Assembly: GCA_910579265.1 (NCBI GenBank)
Contig: CAJTTE010000019.1
Location: 1 to 49,923, forward strand
Reading direction: 5' to 3'
Source: an uncultured Ruminiclostridium sp.
GTDB taxonomy: Bacteria > Bacillota > Clostridia > Oscillospirales > Ruminococcaceae
DNA: 49,923 bases
A program made the position numbers and the translations under genes. Below are positions 41,982 through 49,748 of the stretch, one piece after another (positions within the stretch are counted from its first letter, which is position 1; every line of letters begins with the position of its first letter). Under the pieces are notes generated by a model. That model searched no databases. It was not told where the DNA came from and saw only the letters and a program-made list of their open reading frames with translations.

Positions 41982-42898
41982 AATTATTCCTTTCGTTCGT
42001 CCCGATTTTAAAAACCGGGAAGGTTGATTTTATTTTTCTTGTTAAAATTTCTTATGTTTATTTTCCTATGTTTATTTTCCTATATTTTTATGTCTGTTGT
42101 CTTTAATTTTTTTTATATCCGTTGTCTTTGATTTAAGGATCTTTATGCCGTAATACCGATCACGTTTTAAATCGACGTAATGCCCGCAGTTTAAGATCGG
42201 ATCGGCTCCTGAACACTGATACTAAGGTTTAAAAGAGATAAGAGCGTATCTGAAAACAAAGCTGATCGGTACTATTACGCTAAAGTGTAGCGAATTCAAA
42301 AAAGCGGAAAATACAAGGGTATTTCATAGTTATCCCTTTTGGATAACTACCGGCATTCTTTGACGAACAAAACGTTTCCGGTTAGCATAGATCCTTCGGC
42401 TTGCGGCTTTTCAGAGTATAGATCATGACCCCGGGCCGTCGGGTAGCCTTGCAATGATATCTCCGGTAAAAGCTGATCGGTAATCATATTAAAGGGTCGC
42501 GTATATCCGTCAGGCAATTTGATTTTTTAGAAAAATCCATATTGAAGAATAACCTGCCGCCGGTAAATAATTCCTTTTAAACGTTCGGAATGCTTTTTAT
42601 AAATTTTATTATGATCATATCATTCTATTAGAAGAATTTGCCCGGTTTATCCTTTATATAAAACCGGATCCCTGTATTCTCATACATTCGGCTGTAAATA
42701 GCGGCTTGCTGTTTATGACGCATATTTGAATGACCGCTTAAGCATATATGAAATTACTGAAAAAGGTTGAAATTATATACGGATTCTGCTTTTGCATATG
42801 AATATTGCCTGTCGGGACAAATGCCGGATGGATGAAAAGGTTTTAATGCGAATTATTATTCCTTAAAATAAAGCCTTTTATTATGACGGCGTTTTGTT
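41982..42898. other. Long spacer containing a family-2 repeat
   Basis: About 900 bp without a credible gene. It holds repeat family 2 copy 2 (42247-42420) and short A/T-rich direct repeats (TTTCCTATGTTTA twice at about 42052-42080, and a GTTGTCTTT pair near 42093 and 42121). The remainder shows nothing recognisable. Confidence 0.5.
42247..42420 (+). repeat. Interspersed repeat family 2, copy 2
   Basis: It runs from TATCTGAAAACAAAG to CTTTTCAGAGTATA, whose ends are short inverted repeats (TCTGAAAA/TTTTCAGA). The interior has ATTACGCTAAAGTGTAGCG, GCGGAAAATACAAGGG, the hairpin TAGTTATCC/GGATAACTA and CCGGCATTCTTTGACG. It aligns with copies 1 and 3 over its whole length. Confidence 0.85.
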
Positions 42899-43684
42899 TT
42901 ATGAACCGAAAACAAAGCGATGGGACAATGCAAACCATTCTCTGAACCAGTAAGCCGGCAGAAGCCACTTAGGAGTATCCGCGCTTACTGCGGTCGATTC
43001 TATTCCGTTTTCTTTTGCAATAAGCGAAGCGCGGAATTGATGAAAGCCGTCTGTGATTATAGCCGCTTCTGAAACGGATATACCTTTTTCTTCAAGAAGC
43101 TTTAGGGAAAACTCGATGTTTTCCCGTGTGCTTACGGATTTGTCTTCAATTAATATTCGATTTGTGTCTATTCCCATTTCTATAAGAGAGCTTTTCATTG
43201 TTTCCGCTTCCGATATGGGTTCGTCGTCACCCTTGCCGCCGGATACTATGCAAATGACCTCGCTGTTTTTTTCTAAATATCCATAGGCGGCCTCAATTCT
43301 TTTCCGAAGCATGAGACTGGGGTTGCCGTCGGGTTGAACCTTACATCCCAGTACTATTACCGTATCGGGACATTTTGGGACGGCGTTTGCAGCACACAGC
43401 ATAAGAACGGTAAGAAAGCAGGCGTATAGTACCAAAAGACCCAAGATACCGCCGGATACCGTTATAGCTATTTTCCATGCCTTATTCGTCCACAGTGTTC
43501 GGAACAGTTTTTTTATCTGCCTGAAAAAAGCGGTGACGGCAAGGCATATAAGGAACACCATAGCTCCGAAAATTGCTCCTACATTTGTGACTCCGACTGT
43601 CATAGGCAGAAAAAATACGGCACTGCATGCAAGTTCAACCGCCATAAGTATTATCCATAAGGATTTTTTTAAATACCTGTTCAT
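42899..43684 (-). CDS. YdcF/SanA-like (DUF218) membrane protein
   Basis: A 261-aa protein with three N-terminal membrane helices (about 9-29, 35-54, 72-97) and a DUF218 domain: DTVIVLGCKVQPDGNPSLML, RKRIEAAYGYLE, CIVSGGKGDDEPISEAETM, RILIEDKSVSTRENIEFSL and AAIITDGFHQFRA. Relatives (ElyC, SanA, YdcF) influence envelope or peptidoglycan precursor metabolism; the biochemical reaction is not established. It starts 6 bp after the citrate synthase stop, with only a weak GAAAG site, so it is probably translated by coupling within that transcript. Confidence 0.85.
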   Translation of the reverse strand: MNRYLKKSLWIILMAVELACSAVFFLPMTVGVTNVGAIFGAMVFLICLAVTAFFRQIKKLFRTLWTNKAWKIAITVSGGILGLLVLYACFLTVLMLCAANAVPKCPDTVIVLGCKVQPDGNPSLMLRKRIEAAYGYLEKNSEVICIVSGGKGDDEPISEAETMKSSLIEMGIDTNRILIEDKSVSTRENIEFSLKLLEEKGISVSEAAIITDGFHQFRASLIAKENGIESTAVSADTPKWLLPAYWFREWFALSHRFVFGS

Positions 43685-43690
43685 TTCGTT

Positions 43691-45058
43691 TTACTTTCTT
43701 TCGGATAAGGGAGTATAGCTTCTTTCCTCACTTACGCTTTTATATGCGGGACGGATTATCTTGCCTGCGTTTATAAGCTCCTCCATACGGTGAGCGCTCC
43801 ATCCGCTTATTCTGGACACGGCAAATATAGGAGTATATAACTCAAGGGGAAGTCCCAGCATACTGTAGGCGAAGCCGCTGAAGAAGTCCACGTTCGGGCT
43901 TACTCCTTTGTACATCTTTTTGTGGCTGGCTATTATTTTCGGAGCCAGCTCAGCGACCTTAGCATAAAGAGAGTATTCCTCTTCGTAGCCTTTTTCTTTT
44001 GAAAGCTTCTCCACATATACTCTGAACACCTCGGCTCTCGGGTCTGAAATGGAGTATACCGCATGTCCCATTCCGTATATAAGTCCGGCATTATCGAAGG
44101 CACGCTTATCCAGCAGCGCCTCGAGATATGCGCTTACTTCATCGTCGTCCTTCCAGTCCCTGACCTTCTGCTTCATATCCTCGAACATCTTCATAACCTT
44201 GATGTTTGCGCCTCCGTGCTTAGGACCCTTAAGCGAGCATAGGGCTGCGGCGATCGCAGAATAGGTATCTGTTCCTGAACTGGTTACTACATGTGTTGTG
44301 AATGTTGAGTTGTTGCCGCCGCCGTGTTCGGCGTGAAGAACTAAAGCGAGATCCAGTACATGGGCCTCAAGCTCTGAAAAGTTGCTGTCCGGGCGCAGCA
44401 GATGCAGAATGTTTTCGGCGATAGAAAGCGACGGATCGGGTTGATGAATAAAAAGACTTTGCTTTTCTATATAAAAATTAAAAGCCTGATATCCGTATAC
44501 GGAAAGCATGGGGAAGAGTGCGATAAGCTTAAGGCATTGTCTTAAGACATTGGGAAGGCTTATATCATTTGCGTTTTCGTCATAGCTGTGAAGAGTAAGT
44601 ACGCTTCTGGCGAGGCTGTTCATCATGTCCTCGCTGGGGCCCTTCATTATTACGTCCCGTATAAAATTGGTCGGCAGTGTCATAAGCTCCCCAAGAAGAG
44701 TTTTGAATTCCTTGAGCTGTTCACCGTTGGGAAGATCACCGAATAACAGCAGGTATGTTGTCTCTTCAAAACCGCACCTTCTGTCTGCAATAAACCCGCT
44801 TATTATTTCTTCAACGTCTATACCTCTGTAAAAAAGCTTGCCCTTACAGGGAACGGATTTCCCGTCCTCCATCCTGCTTGCTCTTATTTCGGATATTTCG
44901 GTAAGACCTGTAAGAACGCCTTTTCCGTTAAGATCACGCAAGCCTCTTTTTACTTCGTATTTTCCGTAAAGCTCCGGATCAATACCGCTGTTGCTGATGC
45001 ATAGATCGGTAAGACGCTGAATTTGCGGTGTAACCCCGCCGATGTAACTGATGTCCAT
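43691..45058 (-). CDS. gltA: Citrate synthase
   Basis: Condenses oxaloacetate and acetyl-CoA to citrate. The 455-aa protein is of the longer Clostridia/Bacteroidota-type form. Catalytic residues: H245 (LHAEHGGGNNSTF), H281 (GPKHGGAN), H332 (GMGHAVY) and D391 (PNVDFFSG). The N-terminal FYRGIDVEEIISG is also conserved. GGAAGG lies 8 bases before the ATG. A consensus promoter precedes it and ydcF follows immediately. No aconitase or isocitrate dehydrogenase gene is adjacent. 2-Methylcitrate synthase is a less likely alternative. In an anaerobe the enzyme would serve glutamate synthesis. Confidence 0.94.
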   Translation of the reverse strand: MDISYIGGVTPQIQRLTDLCISNSGIDPELYGKYEVKRGLRDLNGKGVLTGLTEISEIRASRMEDGKSVPCKGKLFYRGIDVEEIISGFIADRRCGFEETTYLLLFGDLPNGEQLKEFKTLLGELMTLPTNFIRDVIMKGPSEDMMNSLARSVLTLHSYDENANDISLPNVLRQCLKLIALFPMLSVYGYQAFNFYIEKQSLFIHQPDPSLSIAENILHLLRPDSNFSELEAHVLDLALVLHAEHGGGNNSTFTTHVVTSSGTDTYSAIAAALCSLKGPKHGGANIKVMKMFEDMKQKVRDWKDDDEVSAYLEALLDKRAFDNAGLIYGMGHAVYSISDPRAEVFRVYVEKLSKEKGYEEEYSLYAKVAELAPKIIASHKKMYKGVSPNVDFFSGFAYSMLGLPLELYTPIFAVSRISGWSAHRMEELINAGKIIRPAYKSVSEERSYTPLSERK

Positions 45059-45164
45059 TAAATAACCTTCCTTCCTGTTTTTTGGGGCGGCTTTCTTATT
45101 ATTTACCGTCCGTTCCTCTCATACTTCCTTTCATATAAAGCTTTTTATTTCTGAATTTACTAAC

Positions 45165-45193
45165 AGTATACCATACTTTTGCATTATTGTCAA
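45165..45193 (-). promoter_or_regulatory. Consensus promoter of gltA-ydcF
   Basis: On the minus strand TTGACA (complement of 45188-45193), a 17-base spacer and TATACT (complement of 45165-45170). The leader is about 100 bases. The rest of the 354-bp gap to the next gene holds only that gene's terminator. Confidence 0.85.
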
Positions 45194-45358
45194 AACCGCC
45201 TTTGCGAAATAAAATTACTGTCCTCCTTTAATATTGCGATGAAGGATGTTTTGATCGGTCCGTTAAGGATCGTTGACAACGGTAGAGTTCCTGCGTCCGC
45301 TTTTCATGTTTTGTATCATATCTGTGAGCTCCCGTTAAATAACAGTTTATAACTCCGT

Positions 45359-45392
45359 AAAAAAGGCAGACGGATTAACTCCGTCCGCCTTT
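45359..45392 (-). terminator. Terminator of the small secreted-protein gene
   Basis: A 13-bp stem with one mismatch (about 45362-45374 with 45380-45392), rich in GGC/GCC, followed on the minus strand by six T. Confidence 0.85.
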
Positions 45393-45412
45393 ATATATTA
45401 AACCAACAGGAA

Positions 45413-45814
45413 TCAGCACATTTTGTAAACCCGTCCTTCTATTTCAACCTCTTTTTCGGCAGGGAAATATCTTAATTTTTCGGTTGACGTTTTTAAAAAG
45501 CAATAGTCATAATAGGTTATCTGTCCTGTCTCCTCGTTGGTGATAGGCATATCCTTCCATACCGACAGGGTATAGCGCATAACCGTTCCGTCGGGAAGGA
45601 TTATGTCGTTATCCGAAATTGTTATTTTAGTTGCGGAGGAATCTCCGTCCAGATAATATTCACCCGTATATACTTTATTTTCCTGCTGCGAATTATCGTT
45701 TGTTACGGCATTCCCGGGTGAATCCTGGGCAGAAACGGCGAAAAGCGTAGTTGCGGTAATACACATTACGGCGCCTATTATCATAAGCATTACTCCAAAA
45801 ATATTTCTTTTCAT
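45413..45814 (-). CDS. Small secreted or membrane-anchored protein of unknown function
   Basis: A 133-aa protein. The N-terminus MKRNIFGVMLMIIGAVMCIT plus ATTLFAVSAQ is a signal peptide or single anchor, with possible cleavage after SA. After a Asn/Gln/Ser linker it has a small beta-rich domain: YTGEYYLDGDSSATKITISD, DIILPDGTVMRYTLSVWKD and a C-terminal EVEIEGRVYKMC ending in Cys. No family was recognised. ATG 45814 has AAAGGACTGCTGT before it; the open frame extends 25 codons upstream without support. The gene appears to have a leader of about 350 bases containing repeat family 2, behind a promoter with 11-bp direct repeats. Confidence 0.7.
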   Translation of the reverse strand: MKRNIFGVMLMIIGAVMCITATTLFAVSAQDSPGNAVTNDNSQQENKVYTGEYYLDGDSSATKITISDNDIILPDGTVMRYTLSVWKDMPITNEETGQITYYDYCFLKTSTEKLRYFPAEKEVEIEGRVYKMC

Positions 45815-45871
45815 ACAGCAGTCCTTTCTTTTAAAAAATCTATGGCTTTTCATGTGTTTTATACTGGTGAT

Positions 45872-46046
45872 TATCTGAAAACAAATCATATCTGCACGAT
45901 TACGCTAAAGCGTGGCGATTTTAAGGGAAAAGGCGGATAAATACGAGGGTGTTTCGTAATTATCTCTTTGGGGTAATTACGCGTTCTTTGACGCGGAAAG
46001 TGCCGGCTGTTAGTAGAAACCGTGCAATTTGCGTCTTTTCAGACAG
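45872..46046 (+). repeat. Interspersed repeat family 2, copy 3
   Basis: It runs from TTATCTGAAAACAAA to CTTTTCAGACAGT. The central hairpin is GTAATTATCTC/GGGGTAATTAC. It pairs completely using G-U pairs and has an A-T pair where copy 1 has G-C. In the direction of the neighbouring gene it would be transcribed as the complement, within that gene's leader. Confidence 0.85.
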
Positions 46047-46176
46047 TCTCCGATCCCTTTTAAAACGGTGGGATTAGTGTTTCGGGTGCGATCCGATTTT
46101 GACCTGCGGACATTACTTCGGTTTAAAATGGGATTTATATTAACTTATATTAAACCGTGCTTTATTCTATGATACT

Positions 46177-46204
46177 ATTATACAACCGATTCTCATAAAT
46201 GCAA
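46177..46204 (-). promoter_or_regulatory. Probable promoter of the small secreted-protein gene
   Basis: On the minus strand TTGCAT (complement of 46199-46204), a 16-base spacer and TATAAT (complement of 46177-46182). Transcription would run through family-2 copy 3 to ATG 45814. Confidence 0.6.
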
Positions 46205-46245
46205 TTACAAAGCGGTTACAATTCGGTTACAATTTGGTAACAAAA
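46202..46245 (-). promoter_or_regulatory. Four 11-bp direct repeats next to the -35 box
   Basis: On the minus strand the units are TTGTTACCA, AATTGTAACCG, AATTGTAACCG and CTTTGTAATTG, spaced 11 bp (one helical turn). The nearest unit touches the -35 of the promoter at 46177-46204. Direct repeats at this spacing and place are typical binding sites of OmpR/PhoB-type response regulators. No regulator gene is in the window. Confidence 0.6.
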
Positions 46246-46287
46246 ACAGCGTATGCATTGTCTGTTTTATCAGTTTTGCATACGCTG
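46242..46287 (-). terminator. Terminator of the NatAB-like operon
   Basis: CAGCGTATGCA (46247-46257) pairs with TGCATACGCTG (46277-46287); on the minus strand TTTTTG follows (A run at 46242-46246). It lies about 100 bp beyond the permease stop. The T run overlaps the outermost 11-bp repeat. Confidence 0.75.
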
Positions 46288-46384
46288 CTTTATCTTTTTT
46301 GTTGATTTTATACAAGCAAAAGCGGTCTCGTTTATGAAACACCTGATTTTAATGTGATAAAAAGTCGTTTATTGTCACAAACCG

Positions 46385-47788
46385 CTATTTTTCCCTGGCC
46401 ATTTTAATGATCTGTCCCAGCTTTAAGGGATTTCCCGAGTATAGTATTATATTTTCATACACCTTTGATACCAGCAGTACCATAAGTCCGGTCAATAACG
46501 CTAAAAATGATACGGATATAAGTGTTTCCGCCGCTGACATTTCTCCCATGGCTATTGCTCCGGGAAGAGCGAATGGCGAAGATATGGGAATATATCTGGA
46601 TAGCGTCATTATAATATTTCCGTCTCCGTCATAGTTAAATGCGGCGGACATATAAGAGAGGAAGAATCCGGCCATTGCCACCATCATAAGAGGCTGTATT
46701 GCGGAAGCAAGATCTTCGCTTCTGCTGATACCCGCCCCGACAAGCCCTGCAAGCAGAGCGTAAAACAGAAATCCCAGAAGCATTGTTATCAGGATCGCAA
46801 TAACCGAGCCGGGATTGAATAGACCGGGAAGCGCCTCTGTTATTTCCTGCCCTATATCTATGAAATCCGCGTTTGATGCCGATTCGCCTGCCGCTGAGAT
46901 TGCATCTCCCATCATTCCTGAGCCTCCCATGGACATGATGCCGAACGGAGCGGTGACGGCCAGGGTTATTCCGCTTACAGCTCCTATAATAGCTATCTGT
47001 GTTATTGCTACCAGAAGCATAGCCAGAATTTTTCCCGTAATGATGGCAAGGGGTCTGACTGAAGTTATAAGCAGTTCGATAACGCGTGACGTTTTTTCCA
47101 TAGCGATCGACTGAGCGATAATTTGCGCATAGCTTATGATGAACGAGAACAGCAGCACGGAAAATACCATGGGGACTGCTATTTTCATGGCTTCCTTAAA
47201 CGGAGATATATCTTCGCCGTTAAAGATTCTCACATCCGTGTTAAAGTCCAGCTGTGCCAGTGCAAGGTCGTTTTTGTCAACTCCCAGGCTCATGAGCATG
47301 GAATCCTTGAATAACCCTCTGCATTCCGACACTAAATCCTCTGCGGCGCCTTTTGAAAAAAGCTCCTCGTTTTCGGGTCTGAAAACTGTAAGGGTTATTG
47401 AGTTTATTTGATTTTCTTCGTTTTTATCGGGAGATATCATAAGAACGGCTTCTGCTTTGTCTCCGGAGGTTATTTCTTCGCATTTGCTTTCAAAATCCTC
47501 CTCGGACAGCTCGAAGCATTCTATATTTTTTTCGGTAAACGGAGCAAAGTCAAAAATGGGAAAATCGGTCCCGTTATATATGTAAAGCGCTTTAAGCCCG
47601 GCATTTTCCTCATCCTGATTTCCGTTGTCCCCGAAATCTCCGGATAAAAGTACGGGAAGAAGGTTTATAGCGGCTATTATAAGCGCGAACAATATGCAAA
47701 GAACCGCGGTCCCGCCTTTAAACGCCTTGGATTTTACCTGCTGGATATAATTGAAGCTGAAAATATTTTTCCAACCCTTAAACCTCAT
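46385..47788 (-). CDS. ABC-2 type permease (NatB-like)
   Basis: A 467-aa membrane protein. One N-terminal helix (GTAVLCILFALIIAAINLLP) precedes an external domain of about 170 residues. Five or more C-terminal helices follow, with conserved AMEKTSRVIELLITSVRPLA before the third helix, the signature of the NatB/ABC2_membrane_3 family. ATG 47788 is preferred (GGTGAG upstream); an in-frame GTG at 47797 is possible. It overlaps the ATPase gene by 11 bases. The family includes sodium exporters and drug or peptide exporters; the substrate is not known. A short Gly/Met-rich stretch (IMSMGGSGMMG) lies between two helices. Confidence 0.87.
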   Translation of the reverse strand: MRFKGWKNIFSFNYIQQVKSKAFKGGTAVLCILFALIIAAINLLPVLLSGDFGDNGNQDEENAGLKALYIYNGTDFPIFDFAPFTEKNIECFELSEEDFESKCEEITSGDKAEAVLMISPDKNEENQINSITLTVFRPENEELFSKGAAEDLVSECRGLFKDSMLMSLGVDKNDLALAQLDFNTDVRIFNGEDISPFKEAMKIAVPMVFSVLLFSFIISYAQIIAQSIAMEKTSRVIELLITSVRPLAIITGKILAMLLVAITQIAIIGAVSGITLAVTAPFGIMSMGGSGMMGDAISAAGESASNADFIDIGQEITEALPGLFNPGSVIAILITMLLGFLFYALLAGLVGAGISRSEDLASAIQPLMMVAMAGFFLSYMSAAFNYDGDGNIIMTLSRYIPISSPFALPGAIAMGEMSAAETLISVSFLALLTGLMVLLVSKVYENIILYSGNPLKLGQIIKMAREK

Positions 47789-48680
47789 TGCTCTCACCTA
47801 CTCTTTCTATAAATATTTCGTTTAGGGTGGGTTCTCTCAACTCAAACTTTATCGGAGGGATATTTGCTTCCATCATTTTCTTGAGCAGATTATGAGCCTG
47901 TGTTTCGTTTGCTACGGTAAAGCAGACGCCGTTAGGAGTATTTTCCTTCATGACAAGTCCGCAGTCCTCGGCAAGGGGCATAAAATCCGCATCGGCTTTG
48001 ACGAGAAGGTTTACCCTGCCCTCGGCCTTTTTGATTGCGTTGAGATTTCCGTTTAAAACTGTTTTGCCTCTGTTCATTATAACTATGTCATCGCAGAACT
48101 CTTCAATTATATTCATTTGGTGGCTTGACATTATTATGAATTTCTCTTTGGACATTTCTTCGCGAATAACGGATTTGAATAGATCGGCATTTACGGGGTC
48201 CAATCCTGATAACGGTTCGTCCAGCACCAACAGCTCAGGATCTCCTATAAGCGCGGCTGCGAGCTGTACTTTTTGCTGATTGCCCTTGGAAAGCTGATCC
48301 GAACGTTTTGTCCGGTACTCGTCGATATTTAGGCGTTCAAACCAGTAATCTATTTGTTTTTTTGCGTCGTTTTTCTTAACTCCTTTAAGGGAAGCAAAAA
48401 AATACATCTGATCAAGAATACTTGTTTTCGGATACAATCCTCTATCCTCGGCAAGATAACCGACGTTTTCTTCGGCTGGCTTCATGGGTTTTCCCTTCCA
48501 TAGCACCGAACCCGAATTTTTTGACAGCATTCCCAGAATTATTCTTATAGATGTGGTTTTTCCCGCTCCGTTTGTTCCCAGAAGCGCGAAGACACCCGGC
48601 TTGTTTATTTCAAAGCTCAATCCCTCCACAGCGGTAAAATCGCCGTATTTTTTTGAAATATTATCAACCTTAAGCGACAT
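47778..48680 (-). CDS. ABC transporter ATP-binding protein (NatA-like)
   Basis: A 300-aa ATPase partner of the overlapping permease. Walker A GTNGAGKTT is at 35-43, followed by a Q-loop region reading VGYLAEDRGLYPKTS, signature QLSKGNQQKVQ, Walker B LLVLDEPLSGLDP and H-loop MSSHQMN. The C-terminal domain ends with the typical EPTLNEIFIERVGE. GGAGAGG lies 6 bases before the ATG, behind a consensus promoter. The AEDRGLYPK motif is characteristic of NatA-type exporters. Confidence 0.9.
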   Translation of the reverse strand: MSLKVDNISKKYGDFTAVEGLSFEINKPGVFALLGTNGAGKTTSIRIILGMLSKNSGSVLWKGKPMKPAEENVGYLAEDRGLYPKTSILDQMYFFASLKGVKKNDAKKQIDYWFERLNIDEYRTKRSDQLSKGNQQKVQLAAALIGDPELLVLDEPLSGLDPVNADLFKSVIREEMSKEKFIIMSSHQMNIIEEFCDDIVIMNRGKTVLNGNLNAIKKAEGRVNLLVKADADFMPLAEDCGLVMKENTPNGVCFTVANETQAHNLLKKMMEANIPPIKFELREPTLNEIFIERVGESNEV

Positions 48681-48712
48681 TTTTCCTCTCCTTCCATATT
48701 TTTTTCATTCAC

Positions 48713-48741
48713 ATTGTAGCACAGTCAATAAAAAATGTCAA
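48713..48741 (-). promoter_or_regulatory. Consensus promoter of the NatAB-like operon
   Basis: On the minus strand TTGACA (complement of 48736-48741), a 17-base spacer and TACAAT (complement of 48713-48718). Confidence 0.85.
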
Positions 48742-48880
48742 TACAATTTACAATATTTTTACACAACACAGAATCTTGCTTTAACAAAGGCAATTTTATT
48801 GCGCTGTGCAGAAGTAAGCAAAATTTACTTCGGCTTTAAATTAAGAAAAAAGGACAAAGGAAAAAAATTCAAAAATCTGC

Positions 48881-48907
48881 TAAAGTTTTTTAAGGAGCTG
48901 ACGATAT
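48881..48907 (+). promoter_or_regulatory. Sigma-D (sigma-28)-like promoter
   Basis: TAAA at 48881-48884, a 15-base spacer and GACGATAT at 48900-48907, one base from the consensus TAAA-N15-GCCGATAT. A TATAAT (48905-48910) overlaps, but no sigma-A -35 lies 16-18 bases before it. It precedes the gene at 48953. Confidence 0.65.
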
Positions 48908-48952
48908 AATAAGTGATGAATAATCAAATTCTCTAAGAAGGAGGAATACAGT

Positions 48953-49675
48953 ATGAACGTAGGCAGAATTGCGGAATTAACCACTCCGACTCCGGCTGCT
49001 ACTCCGAAGAACACAGTTGAGCAGGCTGCAAAAAAGGATAGTACGACCGCTGCTGACAGACCCAATATCGACAAGTTTGAAGCTAAGTCCGAGGCATCTT
49101 ATACTCCCGCGTATACAAAGGCTTCGACAAAAACTCAGCAAGAAAATGCAAGTGATGACGATAAGGGAATAAAGATCGAAAAGCCCAAGTCGGCTGTTGC
49201 CATGAAGAATGAAGCCTTCCAGGCAATGGTAAAGGACATAATCGGCCAGCAGGGCGGCGCAGCTTACAATGCTATCATGAAGGATGCCTATCAGATCCAG
49301 AACGGCACCATTGATGATTATTGGAGTGCGGATGCTACTGCGGAGCGTATTTACAACTTTGCACGTACATTGGCCGGCGGAGATGACAGCAAGCTTGAAA
49401 CTCTCAGAAACGCAGTTGAAAAGGGATTTGCTCAAGCCGGAGCTGCATTCAGCAAAAAGTATGGTCAAAGCGGACTTCCCTCCATTTGCCAGGATACTTA
49501 TAAAAAGGTAATGGATATGTTCGATGACTGGAAGAAGGAAGCCAGCGGCACTTCAAGCTCCGAGGAGACCTTCAAGCCTTCAGGCTACAGTGTGACCAAT
49601 CAGAAGACCGAGAGCACTTTTAAGCCCAGCGGCTACAGTGTTACCAACAAGGATAACACATCTAAGGCTGATTAA
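48953..49675 (+). CDS. Hypothetical protein, possibly motility regulon
   Basis: A 240-aa hydrophilic protein with no signal peptide. The first 80 residues are Thr/Ala/Pro/Lys-rich and probably disordered. A helical domain follows (about 85-200: AFQAMVKDIIGQQGG, YWSADATAERIYNFARTLAG, LETLRNAVEKGFAQAG, LPSICQDTYKKVMDMFDDW). I recall similar unnamed proteins in flagellated Clostridia but cannot name a family. The C-terminus holds two copies of TFKPSGYSVTN about 17 residues apart. AAGGAGG precedes ATG 48953. The sigma-D-like promoter suggests coexpression with late flagellar genes. A terminator follows, so it is monocistronic. Confidence 0.8.
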   Translation: MNVGRIAELTTPTPAATPKNTVEQAAKKDSTTAADRPNIDKFEAKSEASYTPAYTKASTKTQQENASDDDKGIKIEKPKSAVAMKNEAFQAMVKDIIGQQGGAAYNAIMKDAYQIQNGTIDDYWSADATAERIYNFARTLAGGDDSKLETLRNAVEKGFAQAGAAFSKKYGQSGLPSICQDTYKKVMDMFDDWKKEASGTSSSEETFKPSGYSVTNQKTESTFKPSGYSVTNKDNTSKAD

Positions 49676-49699
49676 TTTTTGTATTTGTTGTATTTGTAC

Positions 49700-49726
49700 G
49701 AACTCCCTTTCAGGGAGTTCTTTTTT
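49700..49726 (+). terminator. Terminator of the gene at 48953
   Basis: GAACTCCC (49700-49707) pairs with GGGAGTTC (49713-49720), followed by six T. Confidence 0.9.
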
Positions 49727-49748
49727 GTTGTAAAATACGAAATATTAA

